Below, one piece after another: positions 8,136 to 15,840 of a stretch of 64,000 nucleotides of DNA (its first letter is position 1; each line of letters starts with the position of its first letter). Under the pieces are notes generated by a model. That model did no database searches and was not told where the DNA came from. It saw only the letters and a list, made by a program, of their open reading frames with translations. The translations under genes and the position numbers were made by a program. The stretch spans positions 1 through 64,000 of the forward strand of contig JAFZPX010000017.1 in NCBI GenBank assembly GCA_017552455.1, read 5' to 3'. This stretch comes from Clostridiales bacterium. Lineage in GTDB: Bacteria; Bacillota; Clostridia; Saccharofermentanales; Saccharofermentanaceae.

Positions 8136-8981
8136 ATGAAGGTTGTTCTTGCGGGCGCGTATGGCAACCTGGGCGCGGATGTGTTCAGGGAACTTATCGG
8201 AAATGGTCATGAAGTTGTTGCACTTGATATAGCACAAAGAGATATCGGAATTGATTCCTGCTTCAGTTTTACCAAAGTAGATGTAACAGACCCCAAGACA
8301 CTCGAAGGCGTGTGCGACGGCGCAGATGCCGTTATCACTACCGTAGGACTTACCAAAGGTTCTCCCACTATCAGCAACTACGACATCGATTATCAGGGCA
8401 ATCTCAACCTGCTTAACGAAGCGAAGAAAGCAGGAATTAAGAACTTCGTTTATATCTCCGTTGTTAAGGCAGATACGGCTCCCGATGTTCCTATGGTAAA
8501 TGCGAAATACCTCTTTGAGCAGGAGCTTAAGAAGAGCGGCATCACGTATGTAATTCACCGCCCGACGGGTTATTTCTACGACATCATCAAAGTATTCAAG
8601 CCCATGATCGAGAAGGGCAAAGTAACGCTTCTTGGCAAGGACCCTGTCTATGCCAATATCGTTTCTACAGAGGATTTCGCGAAGTTTATCGTCGCTCATA
8701 TGACAGACGAGAACGTGACTTACTCTGTCGGAGGTAAGGAGAAGTACTCTTACGAAGAGATCGCGAATATGTGTTTCGAGGCTGCAGGAAAAGAGCCCGT
8801 TATCAAGAGGGCATCACCGGGTATCTTCGATATGCTGGCGTGGATCAACAAGCTTAAGAAGAACGGCAAGGAAGCGATAATACGCTTTTCTAAGTGGACG
8901 CTTACACACGACATGGTCGGCGACACTATCGCAGGTGACATGAGCTTCGCCGAATACATAAAGCAGAGCTTTCAGAAATGA
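8136..8981 (+). CDS. NAD(P)-binding atypical SDR (NmrA-like)
   Basis: A 281-aa Rossmann protein. The dinucleotide loop GAYGNLG is at residues 6-12, an acidic end of beta-2 (VVALD) follows, and the pattern DGADAVITTVG then NFVYISVV is typical of atypical short-chain dehydrogenases such as NmrA-like and NAD(P)H-binding proteins. A catalytic YxxxK is not obvious. ATG 8136 is chosen over an in-frame ATG at 8121 because GGGAGG lies between them. It overlaps the next gene by four bases (ATGA), so the two are translationally coupled. Members of this superfamily act as flavin or quinone reductases, biliverdin-IXbeta-type reductases or redox sensors. Confidence 0.85.
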   Translation: MKVVLAGAYGNLGADVFRELIGNGHEVVALDIAQRDIGIDSCFSFTKVDVTDPKTLEGVCDGADAVITTVGLTKGSPTISNYDIDYQGNLNLLNEAKKAGIKNFVYISVVKADTAPDVPMVNAKYLFEQELKKSGITYVIHRPTGYFYDIIKVFKPMIEKGKVTLLGKDPVYANIVSTEDFAKFIVAHMTDENVTYSVGGKEKYSYEEIANMCFEAAGKEPVIKRASPGIFDMLAWINKLKKNGKEAIIRFSKWTLTHDMVGDTIAGDMSFAEYIKQSFQK

Positions 8982-9637
8982 TTGAAAGCATCAAGCAGAA
9001 AGCTGTTGAGATCATTAACAACAGCGGTGCAGTCTTAATGCCGGAAGACCGGTATACGAATATGAAGTATCCGAGGCTTCTTCCGTTGATGCGTTTTCGC
9101 GTGGACAGATACAAAGTCCCGGGGTTTGGGTCTGTCATGCTTATGCACACGACAACAAAAATGGGAATGGAACTTATTACGATGTCATTTATGCCGTCTG
9201 AGTTAGTATCGCTTCCTTATCTTCTGGTCGATGCGATGACCATGAAGAAGAAACGCTGTGTGTTTGTGGAATACTACGGCTGCGGCATGGAAGGTCTTGA
9301 AGACAAGGCTCTTCGCGATGTTTATGAGAAGTACCGTGACCTCCCTGATTATCAGGAGAAGGAGAACTGGTATATCAAAGAGAGGACTCCGTATTCGCTG
9401 ATCAAGACAGGGGAGCCGGAGAAGCTTGAGGACATGGCTGCTGATTCGATCAAGGCGTATTTGAGTTCTGTCGGCAGTGCGAACGTTATTCCTGAATATA
9501 AGGACAAACTCCAAGCTTTCAGAGAGCGCATGATCGTCGACGGCAATCCTTCGAGTAAGACACTTAATATGCTGCTTAAAGAGGACGGAGCGAGAACGTT
9601 TATGGAAACCGTCATTATGCCTCTTAAGGGAGACTGA
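8978..9637 (+). CDS. Unknown protein with resemblance to ferredoxin-dependent bilin reductases
   Basis: A 219-aa soluble protein, overlapping the SDR gene by ATGA and followed one base later by a flavodoxin-ferredoxin gene. I do not recognise a family with certainty. Its layout recalls ferredoxin-dependent bilin reductases of similar length. A central beta strand pair is followed by SLPYLLVDAM, with Asp85 at the place of their conserved catalytic Asp. The C-terminus NPSSKTLNMLLKEDG then ARTFMETVIMP resembles the (N/D)P..K..L...LGEEWAE.Y...VLF ending. An electron-transfer protein next door fits such an enzyme. This is a remembered pattern, not an alignment. It could be an unrelated enzyme using the same electron donor. 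Confidence 0.55.
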   Translation: MIESIKQKAVEIINNSGAVLMPEDRYTNMKYPRLLPLMRFRVDRYKVPGFGSVMLMHTTTKMGMELITMSFMPSELVSLPYLLVDAMTMKKKRCVFVEYYGCGMEGLEDKALRDVYEKYRDLPDYQEKENWYIKERTPYSLIKTGEPEKLEDMAADSIKAYLSSVGSANVIPEYKDKLQAFRERMIVDGNPSSKTLNMLLKEDGARTFMETVIMPLKGD

Positions 9638-9638
9638 T

Positions 9639-10394
9639 ATGGTCTTTTATTTCACAGGCACCGGAAACAGCAGATATGTTGCGAAGATGATCGCGAGTGC
9701 GATTGGGCAGGAGGCTGTCGATATAACGACATATACCAAGCCCATGCAGCGTCCTGAGTTTACCGCGAACGAAGCGTATGTATTTGTCTGTCCTTCGTAT
9801 ATGTCTGCACCTGCGAGGGCGATTACGGACTTTGTGGATTGGGCAGGTTTTCCTTCCGGAATCAAAGCGTACTTCATCGTTACTTGTGCTGCATCTATGG
9901 GAATTACTCCCAGAGTTGCAAGCGAGCATTGTGCGAAGAATGATATGGTGTTTATGGGCGCCGCACAGATCGTGATGCCGCAGAATTACATAGCTTTGTT
10001 TAAGACCAAATCGGTCGAGGAGAGTATAGATGTTATCGAGAAGGCGGAGAATGATATCGATAGGATATCAACGCTGATAACCAACGGTGAAGCGATCGAG
10101 TGCAAGAAGATAAGTTCAGTCGAGTATGCCGTCACGAAGTGGGTGAGGGATGTGTACTATAAGTACTTCATGAGCACAAAGAAGTTTCGCGTAACGGATG
10201 CGTGTATCTCATGTCAGAAATGTGCGAATGCCTGTCCGGTGTCATGTATCACCATGAAGGACGGAAAACCCACATGGTCAGGCAGCTGCACACATTGCAT
10301 GGCATGCATCAACAAGTGTCCGAAGGACGCCATCGAATACGGCAAAGGCTCCGTGGGCAAGCCCCGCTATAAGGGACCGAAGCCTGGCGCGTGA
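9639..10394 (+). CDS. EFR1-type flavodoxin fused to a 2[4Fe-4S] ferredoxin domain
   Basis: A 251-aa electron carrier. Residues 1-150 form a flavodoxin-like domain beginning MVFYFTGTGNSRYVAK, whose TGTGNS loop holds the FMN phosphate. Residues 185-235 carry two cluster motifs, Cys189/192/195/199 (CISCQKCANACP) and Cys217/220/223/227 (CTHCMACINKCP). Such EFR1-family proteins pass low-potential electrons to partner reductases in anaerobes. It is the third gene of the operon with the SDR and the bilin-reductase-like protein and is the likely electron donor for the latter. Confidence 0.9.
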   Translation: MVFYFTGTGNSRYVAKMIASAIGQEAVDITTYTKPMQRPEFTANEAYVFVCPSYMSAPARAITDFVDWAGFPSGIKAYFIVTCAASMGITPRVASEHCAKNDMVFMGAAQIVMPQNYIALFKTKSVEESIDVIEKAENDIDRISTLITNGEAIECKKISSVEYAVTKWVRDVYYKYFMSTKKFRVTDACISCQKCANACPVSCITMKDGKPTWSGSCTHCMACINKCPKDAIEYGKGSVGKPRYKGPKPGA

Positions 10395-10413
10395 GAGGCG
10401 ATGACTATAAGTT

Positions 10414-10601
10414 GTGGCGCTTTTTTGAATTCTTAAGATTGCGCCACAAAAATCAGGGATATTTCGTGGCGTTATTACAGATTTGAGAGTTGTGCCACGA
10501 GAATATGGCTTATCTCGTGGCGACATTGAAAATATGGAGATTGCGCCACAAAATTGAGGTGTTTTCCGTGGCGAAAAGATTAATTTCAAGAAATGAGCCA
10601 C
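10414..10601. repeat. Four-unit 51-bp tandem array of inverted GTGGCG/GCCAC arms
   Basis: GTGGCG starts at 10414, 10466, 10517 and 10568. Its partner GCCAC closes each unit, with right arms beginning GCG/GTG/GCG/GAG at 10441, 10492, 10543 and 10595. The periods are therefore 51-52 bases. The arms are conserved but the roughly 22-base insert and roughly 18-base spacer differ between units. Each unit can fold as a hairpin. The array follows the stop of the flavodoxin-ferredoxin gene and precedes a terminator. It is not CRISPR-like: the repeat is too short and inverted. It probably belongs to a dispersed extragenic repeat family. Confidence 0.8.
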
Positions 10602-10645
10602 AAGAATCGTGCTAGAGCGGAATTTGTGGAAACAATAACTATAAT

Positions 10646-10675
10646 AAGGGCCGCCCCATACGGAGCGACCCTTTT
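10646..10675. terminator. Bidirectional hairpin terminator
   Basis: AAGGGCCGCCCC and GGAGCGACCCTTTT form an imperfect GC-rich stem around a 4-base loop between two convergent genes. It has a T-run on the plus strand and an AT-rich tail on the minus strand, and it directly follows the stop of the SPFH gene. Confidence 0.65.
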
Positions 10676-10678
10676 GCT

Positions 10679-11599
10679 TTAACCTTCCTCTGTGGTGTCA
10701 GTTGCTGCCGGAGCAGGTGCCGGTCCTGACGAAGCTTCATTGTACATCTCGCTCATGTCGATCATAGGAATGATGCCGCCGGCTTCGCCGGTCTGTATCA
10801 TAGGCAGTCTGCCGTCCCATCTGGAGATGGTCTCATAACGAATGATGTTGGGCGTCAGCGACTCTTCTCTGATGGAGTTTGCTTCTGCCTCGGCTTCTGC
10901 AGCGATCAGAAGTGCATCTGCCTCTGCCTGAGCTGATGTTCTCGTTACTGTAGCCTGCGCCTCAGCCTGCTCGATAGATCTCTGGTTCTCAATCTGCTGT
11001 GTCTGATAACGGATCTGTGCAGCCTGCTGTTCAGCGATTACCTGATTATAAGAATCCTCATAATCGGCATTGTTTACTACGACCTTGATAATCGTGATCG
11101 TATCCTCGCCGTACTTCTCATCTACAGAAGCCTGAAGAGCCTGTGCGATAGCGGGCTCGATGATACCTCTGTTGGTAGCGTCGATTGCAGAGAACTGCTT
11201 GGATGCCGTCTTTACGGAAGATGATACGAAGCTGCTTGTAAGAAGCGTATGCTCGTAATCATTTACATTAGCGACCAGCCATGCAGATCTGCCGGAATTG
11301 ATCCTGTAAGTGATGTTGATGCCTTCATAGTACAGAGCTGTACGCTCGCTTGTCTCGCTCCAGATTTGACCATCGATCGTGATATCCTGCTGCTTGTTGT
11401 TAACAAGTCTGATGTTATCGACGAACGGAATCTCAAATGCGATACCTGAAGGGATATTCTGCTCGCTTACCTGACCCAGTCTTACGCGTACGCCAGTGTA
11501 ACCTGTAGGTACGATCTTAAAGGCATTCGCGATCAGTACAAGGGCTGCGATTACGATCAGTCCTGTGACTATCCATCTTTTTGTAATTTTGTTTTTCAT
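10679..11599 (-). CDS. SPFH/Band 7 (prohibitin-like) membrane protein
   Basis: A 306-aa protein. An N-terminal membrane anchor (about residues 9-27) leads to a prohibitin/stomatin domain (FKIVPTGYTGVRVRLGQV to about residue 190), then a long coiled coil rich in Ala, Glu and Gln (IEQAEAQATVTRTSAQAEAD), and a Pro/Ala-rich tail. SPFH proteins form membrane-associated rings that scaffold or regulate proteases and lipid domains; HflK/HflC control FtsH in this way. It is preceded by a DUF896 gene in the same direction. The ribosome-binding site GGAGG is buried in an inverted repeat, described separately. Confidence 0.9.
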   Translation of the reverse strand: MKNKITKRWIVTGLIVIAALVLIANAFKIVPTGYTGVRVRLGQVSEQNIPSGIAFEIPFVDNIRLVNNKQQDITIDGQIWSETSERTALYYEGINITYRINSGRSAWLVANVNDYEHTLLTSSFVSSSVKTASKQFSAIDATNRGIIEPAIAQALQASVDEKYGEDTITIIKVVVNNADYEDSYNQVIAEQQAAQIRYQTQQIENQRSIEQAEAQATVTRTSAQAEADALLIAAEAEAEANSIREESLTPNIIRYETISRWDGRLPMIQTGEAGGIIPMIDMSEMYNEASSGPAPAPAATDTTEEG

Positions 11600-11603
11600 T
11601 TAA

Positions 11604-11658
11604 CATTCCTCCGTTAATGAATCCTTATTGGCAAGGATTATATATCAACGGAGGAATG
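11604..11658 (-). promoter_or_regulatory. Nested hairpin masking the SPFH ribosome-binding site
   Basis: On the minus-strand message, CATTCCTCCGTT (11658-11647 side) pairs perfectly over 12 bp with AACGGAGGAATG (11615-11604 side), which contains the Shine-Dalgarno GGAGG seven bases before the ATG. Inside the loop is a second perfect 7-bp hairpin, AATCCTT/AAGGATT (11639-11633 and 11626-11620). If the transcript starts upstream of 11658, the ribosome-binding site would be hidden. Confidence 0.6.
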
Positions 11659-11699
11659 ATAATAATTAAGGAAAGTATAAGTTGGTATCAGGTGAAGAA

Positions 11700-11915
11700 T
11701 TAATTCTTCGGAGGCGTCTTCTTAACGTCTTTAATAGTTCCGTCAGGATACTGGATCTTCATGGTATTAAGCTGGGCTGACAGATTGCCTACTACCATCG
11801 CTCTGTACTGGTTACGAAGCTCAGTCTGCTCCGCTTTCTCTGCTTCGCTAAGTTCTTCCGACTTAGACTTCCTGCTCAATTCATTTATGCGCTTAATAAG
11901 CTGATCGAATTCCAC
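11700..11915 (-). CDS. DUF896 (YnzC/YozC-like) small protein
   Basis: A 71-aa protein from a GTG start with AAGGAGAGAATC upstream. It matches the DUF896 pattern: LIKRINELSRKSKSEELSEA near the N-terminus, then a helix EKAEQTELRNQYR, then a short end with YPDGTIKD. Bacillus YnzC-type relatives are small helical proteins of unsettled function; one is LexA-controlled. It lies between the ABC operon and the SPFH gene, all in the same direction. Confidence 0.88.
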   Translation of the reverse strand: MEFDQLIKRINELSRKSKSEELSEAEKAEQTELRNQYRAMVVGNLSAQLNTMKIQYPDGTIKDVKKTPPKN

Positions 11916-11958
11916 GATTCTCTCCTTGGTATCTTAAGAATGATACATATACTATAAA

Positions 11959-13098
11959 CTACTTTCGCTTAACTTGGAGATAGTGGCGACACAAAATAAA
12001 CATAAGAAGCAGACTAAGCACTATATAAAGCACGGGTACAAACTCGAATGCTTTCATGTAATGCCCGCCCCATCCTACAAGCCTGAACTCATAGAGCATC
12101 CTCGGACTTATGAACGTCATCGGCGCCATGGAGACTGCCTGCGACAGCACACGCATATCGTTCGGCACAAACAGGCCCGCTGCAAAAGAGCCGACATTTA
12201 CGGCGATCATTATTCCGATTACCGCGATCTCGTTTCTCACAAGCTCGGACAGCGCTAAAGCTGTGAGAGCAGACAATACGGTTGATGCGATAAGCAGAAC
12301 GAGAATGTGCTTTATGAGGTCCGCCTGAGTCATGCTGACAGCTGCAAAAGGGCACTGGAGCTGCACCATCGCGCCGAAGCCTTCCGTGCCCCACACAGAG
12401 AGCGTAACGCCAACAAAAGCTGCGATTATCACCAGCATGCTTACCAGCGAGAAACAAAGCCCCGCACTTATCTTCGCGAGAAGAAGTTTCTTACTTCCGT
12501 TTCTTGAGCTTAAGATAAGCTTGTCCGTTCTTAATCTGTACTCACCCGCGAATACGCCCGACAGGCAGATGGCAGTATAGAACAAACCGAGCAAAGCGAT
12601 GTTGGAAAGACCGTTCGCCATCGCGACAGGAGCATTCACATTATCAACCGTAAAAGGGATCTGCACGGAAGCTTCTTCCTGCTCCCAGCAGCTGCGCTCA
12701 TTGTCTGTGATGCCTGCAAGAGTCATGCCTTCATCTATCATCTCAGCTCTTTTCTCATAAAACAGATCTGCATCTATATTTGAAAGAGGAATGTTCTCGC
12801 CGACAGTTTCTATGACAAGCGTAGCCGCATCCTCATAGGCAATGTCTTCAGGATTCCATACCAGTCCGTATTCATCGAGAGCTTTATCCGTCAGATCTGA
12901 AAAAAGAGTATCATCCATCACACGCCCGTTAAGGACATTACGGCCTTCGCTGATCTTAGCCGCCTGTCGGTTGCTGCTTCGTCCTTCCTCATTAAGACCC
13001 ATCGTCACGCCTGCAAGAAGAAGGACTATGAAAGCTATTACCATTACCTTGTTCGTAACAAGCTTCTTAAGCTCATAGATGAAAAGTGTCTTAAACAC
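11959..13098 (-). CDS. ABC-2 type transporter permease
   Basis: A 379-aa membrane subunit. One N-terminal helix (KVMVIAFIVLLLAGV) is followed by an external loop of about 150 residues, then five C-terminal helices from SNIALLGLFYTAICLSGVF onward: the ABC-2 permease layout. The start is the GTG at 13098-13096, preceded by AAGGAGGTGCCTCATA; the longer frame to 13161 lies inside the ATPase gene and is not needed. It overlaps the ATPase gene by eight bases and so is translationally coupled to it. It probably exports a lipid, peptide or antibiotic, or moves a substrate for resistance. The substrate is unknown. Confidence 0.88.
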   Translation of the reverse strand: MFKTLFIYELKKLVTNKVMVIAFIVLLLAGVTMGLNEEGRSSNRQAAKISEGRNVLNGRVMDDTLFSDLTDKALDEYGLVWNPEDIAYEDAATLVIETVGENIPLSNIDADLFYEKRAEMIDEGMTLAGITDNERSCWEQEEASVQIPFTVDNVNAPVAMANGLSNIALLGLFYTAICLSGVFAGEYRLRTDKLILSSRNGSKKLLLAKISAGLCFSLVSMLVIIAAFVGVTLSVWGTEGFGAMVQLQCPFAAVSMTQADLIKHILVLLIASTVLSALTALALSELVRNEIAVIGIMIAVNVGSFAAGLFVPNDMRVLSQAVSMAPMTFISPRMLYEFRLVGWGGHYMKAFEFVPVLYIVLSLLLMFILCRHYLQVKRK

Positions 13099-13801
13099 TA
13101 TGAGGCACCTCCTTCTCAAGCATAGTAAGATAGAATTCTTCCAAATCAGGGCTGCTCTCATCCCAGTCTCCCTGCCAGATCAGCTGTCCACTCTGCATAA
13201 CGAGAAGACGGTTGGCGATGTGCTCCAGATCAGACGTTATATGTGTCGATAAAAGCACAACGCTGTCTTTTCCTATGTCGCTGATAAGGTCGCGGAATCT
13301 CGCCCTCTCACGCGGATCAAGACCTGCCGTAGGCTCGTCGACCACAAGCATCTTAGGCTTATTAAGAAGAGCCTGTGCAATACCCACGCGCTGCTTCATG
13401 CCGCCTGAGAAAGTCTTTATCTTCTTTCTCATCTCATCCTTAAGTCCTACAACTTCCAGAAGCTCCTCGGCACGTGTGCGGGCCCTCTTCTTTTCGATGC
13501 CCTTAAGCGCCGCGAAGTACATAAGAAAATCCATCGCCGTGAACTCGGGGTAGTAACCGAAGTCCTGAGGGAGATATCCTAATACATCCCTGTACTGCTC
13601 GCTCATTACGCTCATGCCGTCGAAAGTAATCTCTCCGCTGTCGGGTATGAGTACTCCGCTGATCATGCGCATCAAGGTCGTTTTGCCGGCGCCGTTGGCT
13701 CCGAGAAGACCCGTTACGCCGGGCGTTAAGCTGAAGCTCATTCTGTCTACTGCAATCTTGTTTTTATATTGCTTGGTCACCCTGTCTACACAAAGTTCCA
13801 T
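13091..13801 (-). CDS. ABC transporter ATP-binding protein
   Basis: A 236-aa ATPase with Walker A GANGAGKTT (about residues 35-43), Q-loop at GYLPQDFG, signature SGGMKQRVGIAQ and Walker B MLVVDEPTAGLD, and the H-loop in STHITSDLEHIA. This BcrA/CcmA-type subunit powers the ABC-2 permease encoded directly downstream. The ATG has GGAGGAAAGCAA upstream, inside the end of the preceding membrane-protein gene (16-base overlap), showing tight coupling within the sigma-factor operon. Confidence 0.93.
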   Translation of the reverse strand: MELCVDRVTKQYKNKIAVDRMSFSLTPGVTGLLGANGAGKTTLMRMISGVLIPDSGEITFDGMSVMSEQYRDVLGYLPQDFGYYPEFTAMDFLMYFAALKGIEKKRARTRAEELLEVVGLKDEMRKKIKTFSGGMKQRVGIAQALLNKPKMLVVDEPTAGLDPRERARFRDLISDIGKDSVVLLSTHITSDLEHIANRLLVMQSGQLIWQGDWDESSPDLEEFYLTMLEKEVPHSV

Positions 13802-14478
13802 TTGCTTTCCTCCATCTTGTAAATGATTATGTACTCTCTAACGTTAGCTAAAATGAGAAGCGCCGTAACAGCTATGGAAACAGCGCCGGCAGCACCTGCG
13901 ATTAACGGCCACAGATACGACTGTGTCAGGTACACGAGGACTGCGATTATTCCCGACACGAGAAAACAGAAATACTGGCTGTCACGGCCGGCTTTCGTTC
14001 TCTCAAGCTCCATGCAAAGAGCGGATGTCAGAAGATAAGGTGCAACTATATGGCAGCCGGTACCCATGAAGATCGCGAGGATTATCATCAGGATCAGGTG
14101 GCTTACGGATATAATCGCGAACTTCGTAAATATCGAGCCTCTTAAGGACATCACGGTCGCTGCCTCAAGCTCGTTCATTCCGTACATTCTGGAACGCATC
14201 GTCGCAAATACACCTGTGCCTGCGACGAACGGCATGATAAGCGAAGAGAACCTTACGGCAGCCTGCACATCCTTCTGAAGAATTACAACGGCGGCAATGA
14301 GAACTGCAATGCTTAAGATCCACACACTCTTGTGAATGTACCCGATCTGCGATGTTATGAGACAGAGACGACTCTTTTTCGTATAAAGACCGTTCTCATA
14401 TAAAAACTTCTCCTTACGGACAGGAGCCGGCGCTTCAAATGCTTTAGCTATATCTTTTGAAAGTTTGCTTTTGTTCAT
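13786..14478 (-). CDS. Membrane protein of the sigma-ABC operon, possible sigma regulator
   Basis: A 230-aa protein starting at ATG 14478 (GGAGGGAACAGCTG upstream), overlapping the sigma-factor stop codon (TGATG). An N-terminal cytoplasmic segment of about 55 basic residues is followed by six hydrophobic helices, about 60-225. No family is recognised. Genes in this position after an ECF sigma factor often encode a membrane protein that holds the sigma factor in check, and the cytoplasmic N-terminus would suit that. It could equally be a second permease of the ABC transporter. Confidence 0.7.
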   Translation of the reverse strand: MNKSKLSKDIAKAFEAPAPVRKEKFLYENGLYTKKSRLCLITSQIGYIHKSVWILSIAVLIAAVVILQKDVQAAVRFSSLIMPFVAGTGVFATMRSRMYGMNELEAATVMSLRGSIFTKFAIISVSHLILMIILAIFMGTGCHIVAPYLLTSALCMELERTKAGRDSQYFCFLVSGIIAVLVYLTQSYLWPLIAGAAGAVSIAVTALLILANVREYIIIYKMEESKWNFV

Positions 14479-14927
14479 CAGCTGTTCCCTCCGTCCGTGT
14501 AATCTCTGCATTTTTTTAGTATCAACTGTATCCACCGGTAAACCGCGAATCTCGATTTGCCGTAGATGCTGCATATGACCGAGATCGATTCCTCGTTAGC
14601 GTAGCGCAACAGAAGAACTTCCCTCTCTTCTTCACTCAACTTTTGAAGGGCTTCTTTAAGGACGATGGAATCTACTACTGTTTCAGACAGATTGGTGCCG
14701 TCAGACACGTCCACATCATCTATCGGGTCAGCTTTAACTCTGCGGAATTCATCTATACACAGATTATGTGCGATACGATACAGATATCTTATGTCGACGC
14801 CGGTACCCTGAGCCTCGATACCGCGTAAGAAAGCTTCCTGCGTAATATCTTCAGCCAGATCCCTGTTTCTGACTTTGTAATAGCAGTACCTGTATATCTT
14901 GTCGTATTGTTCTTCTATGTGATTCAT
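14478..14927 (-). CDS. ECF-type RNA polymerase sigma factor
   Basis: A 149-aa sigma-70 family protein. Region 2 contains YRYCYYKVRNRDLAEDITQE and FLRGIEA, including the conserved DxAEDITQEAF core-binding and -10 recognition segment. Region 4 contains LQKLSEEEREVLLLRYANEE followed by a helix-turn-helix (SISVICSIYGKSRFAVYRW). The linker is short, as usual for ECF factors. It leads an operon with a membrane protein and an ABC ATPase and permease, which are the likely targets or sensors. The ribosome-binding site is weak (GGAGGG lies 17 bases away), and a TTG three bases upstream could also be used. Confidence 0.92.
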   Translation of the reverse strand: MNHIEEQYDKIYRYCYYKVRNRDLAEDITQEAFLRGIEAQGTGVDIRYLYRIAHNLCIDEFRRVKADPIDDVDVSDGTNLSETVVDSIVLKEALQKLSEEEREVLLLRYANEESISVICSIYGKSRFAVYRWIQLILKKCRDYTDGGNS

Positions 14928-15036
14928 CAACCGTTTCGATTGCTCCCTCCATAATGATTAACGGATGGAAAGAGATGATGTGCGGTTACAATTATAAATT
15001 TTTACATCTTTTTGGAAAACAATGCATCAAAGCACC

Positions 15037-15639
15037 TTACCCCTGTGCGATGATCTTCTTTATCATATCCCAGCCGGTGCACCTCGTATAGTTTTCGCCG
15101 GGGAAAACGCACTCCCTGTTCCACGGTCTGTCGAAGACCAGAACTTTAAGATTCGGCAGGTAATCGAAAAACTTAAATGCCTTTGGCGAATCCTCCACGG
15201 CGAAGTCGAACTTCATCTTATAGTAGTCTTCAAGTTCGAGGCTGAAATCAGTGTTGTAAAAGGAAGTGTCGCGGCCGTATTTATTAAGGCAATACAGTCT
15301 GACATCCTTAAGTCCGTGCTTATCAAGCCACTCACGTGACGGCTCATAGGCGCTGAACGGGCGACCCGTGATTATCGAGACTTCGTGACCTTGGGAGATC
15401 AACTCATTAATTGTCGCGGAAGCACCGGGAGTCTCCTCATACGACAGCAGCACCTCGGGATCGTGACCTCTGATCATAAACTGCGCGAACTGATCATCAT
15501 CAAGATCGAAGGATTTATCCAGATCGAAGTATCTTATCTTCTCATACGGAACGTGCTTACCGAACATCTCGACAGCAAGCCGCGAGAAACTTCTCGCGGT
15601 CTCACAAAGGCAGTCATCATAATCAACGTAAATCTTCAT
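15037..15639 (-). CDS. HAD-superfamily 5'(3')-nucleotidase-like hydrolase
   Basis: A 200-aa soluble protein. HAD motif I is IYVDYDDCLCET, with nucleophile Asp in D-x-D-D-C; motif II lies in VSIITGRPFSAYEPS; motif III Lys is near KYGRD; motif IV is AVEDSPKAF. This matches NIF/5'-nucleotidase C-type HAD hydrolases, which dephosphorylate nucleotides or similar compounds. No Shine-Dalgarno precedes ATG 15639. Instead TATAAT ends only eight bases before it, so the message may be leaderless. It stands alone. Confidence 0.85.
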   Translation of the reverse strand: MKIYVDYDDCLCETARSFSRLAVEMFGKHVPYEKIRYFDLDKSFDLDDDQFAQFMIRGHDPEVLLSYEETPGASATINELISQGHEVSIITGRPFSAYEPSREWLDKHGLKDVRLYCLNKYGRDTSFYNTDFSLELEDYYKMKFDFAVEDSPKAFKFFDYLPNLKVLVFDRPWNRECVFPGENYTRCTGWDMIKKIIAQG

Positions 15640-15752
15640 CACGATCAATTATACAGCAAAGGCGAAGCTGTTATGCGCGGGCTGCCTTCTTTCTCTTAAC
15701 AACAGTAACTATGAAAACAACGATCGTTACGAATACGAAGCACAAGTTGCAA

Positions 15753-15807
15753 TTTAAGAAAGATTTAAGGGTTTCTTAAAGGCTCTTAAGAATCGCGCGG
15801 GTATTAT
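15753..15807 (+). promoter_or_regulatory. Direct-repeat response-regulator site and -10 element
   Basis: TTTAAG repeats at 15753 and 15764 (11-base period), then CTTAAA/CTTAAG at 15775 and 15785 (10-base period). Eleven bases later comes TATTAT (15802-15807), with no usable -35. This is the layout of an activator-dependent promoter bound by an OmpR/PhoB-type response regulator. The same arrangement precedes the operon at 24.2 kb on the other strand. Confidence 0.65.
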
Positions 15808-15840
15808 AAAGACAAGATAGATTAATGCGGAGGGACAGAT

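Noticed and set aside
10278-10601. Minus-strand ORF of 107 codons over the 51-bp array
   Set aside because: Its periodic peptide simply reflects the DNA repeat, half of it lies opposite the ferredoxin domain, and it has no ribosome-binding site. It is mentioned only as an alternative for the array.
10414-10601. CRISPR array
   Set aside because: The conserved parts are only 5-6 bases and inverted, there are no long direct repeats, and no cas genes are nearby.
14931-15020. ECF-type autoregulatory promoter before the sigma factor
   Set aside because: A TGTAAC is seen on the minus strand, but the spacing to the CGTTA candidate (about 21 bases) is too long for the known consensus.
15671-15745. 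Minus-strand microprotein with a hydrophobic stretch ending KRKKAARA
   Set aside because: It would be about 24 aa from a TTG with no ribosome-binding site, and no upstream frame exists. It could be a relic of a membrane-anchor end but is too weak to list.
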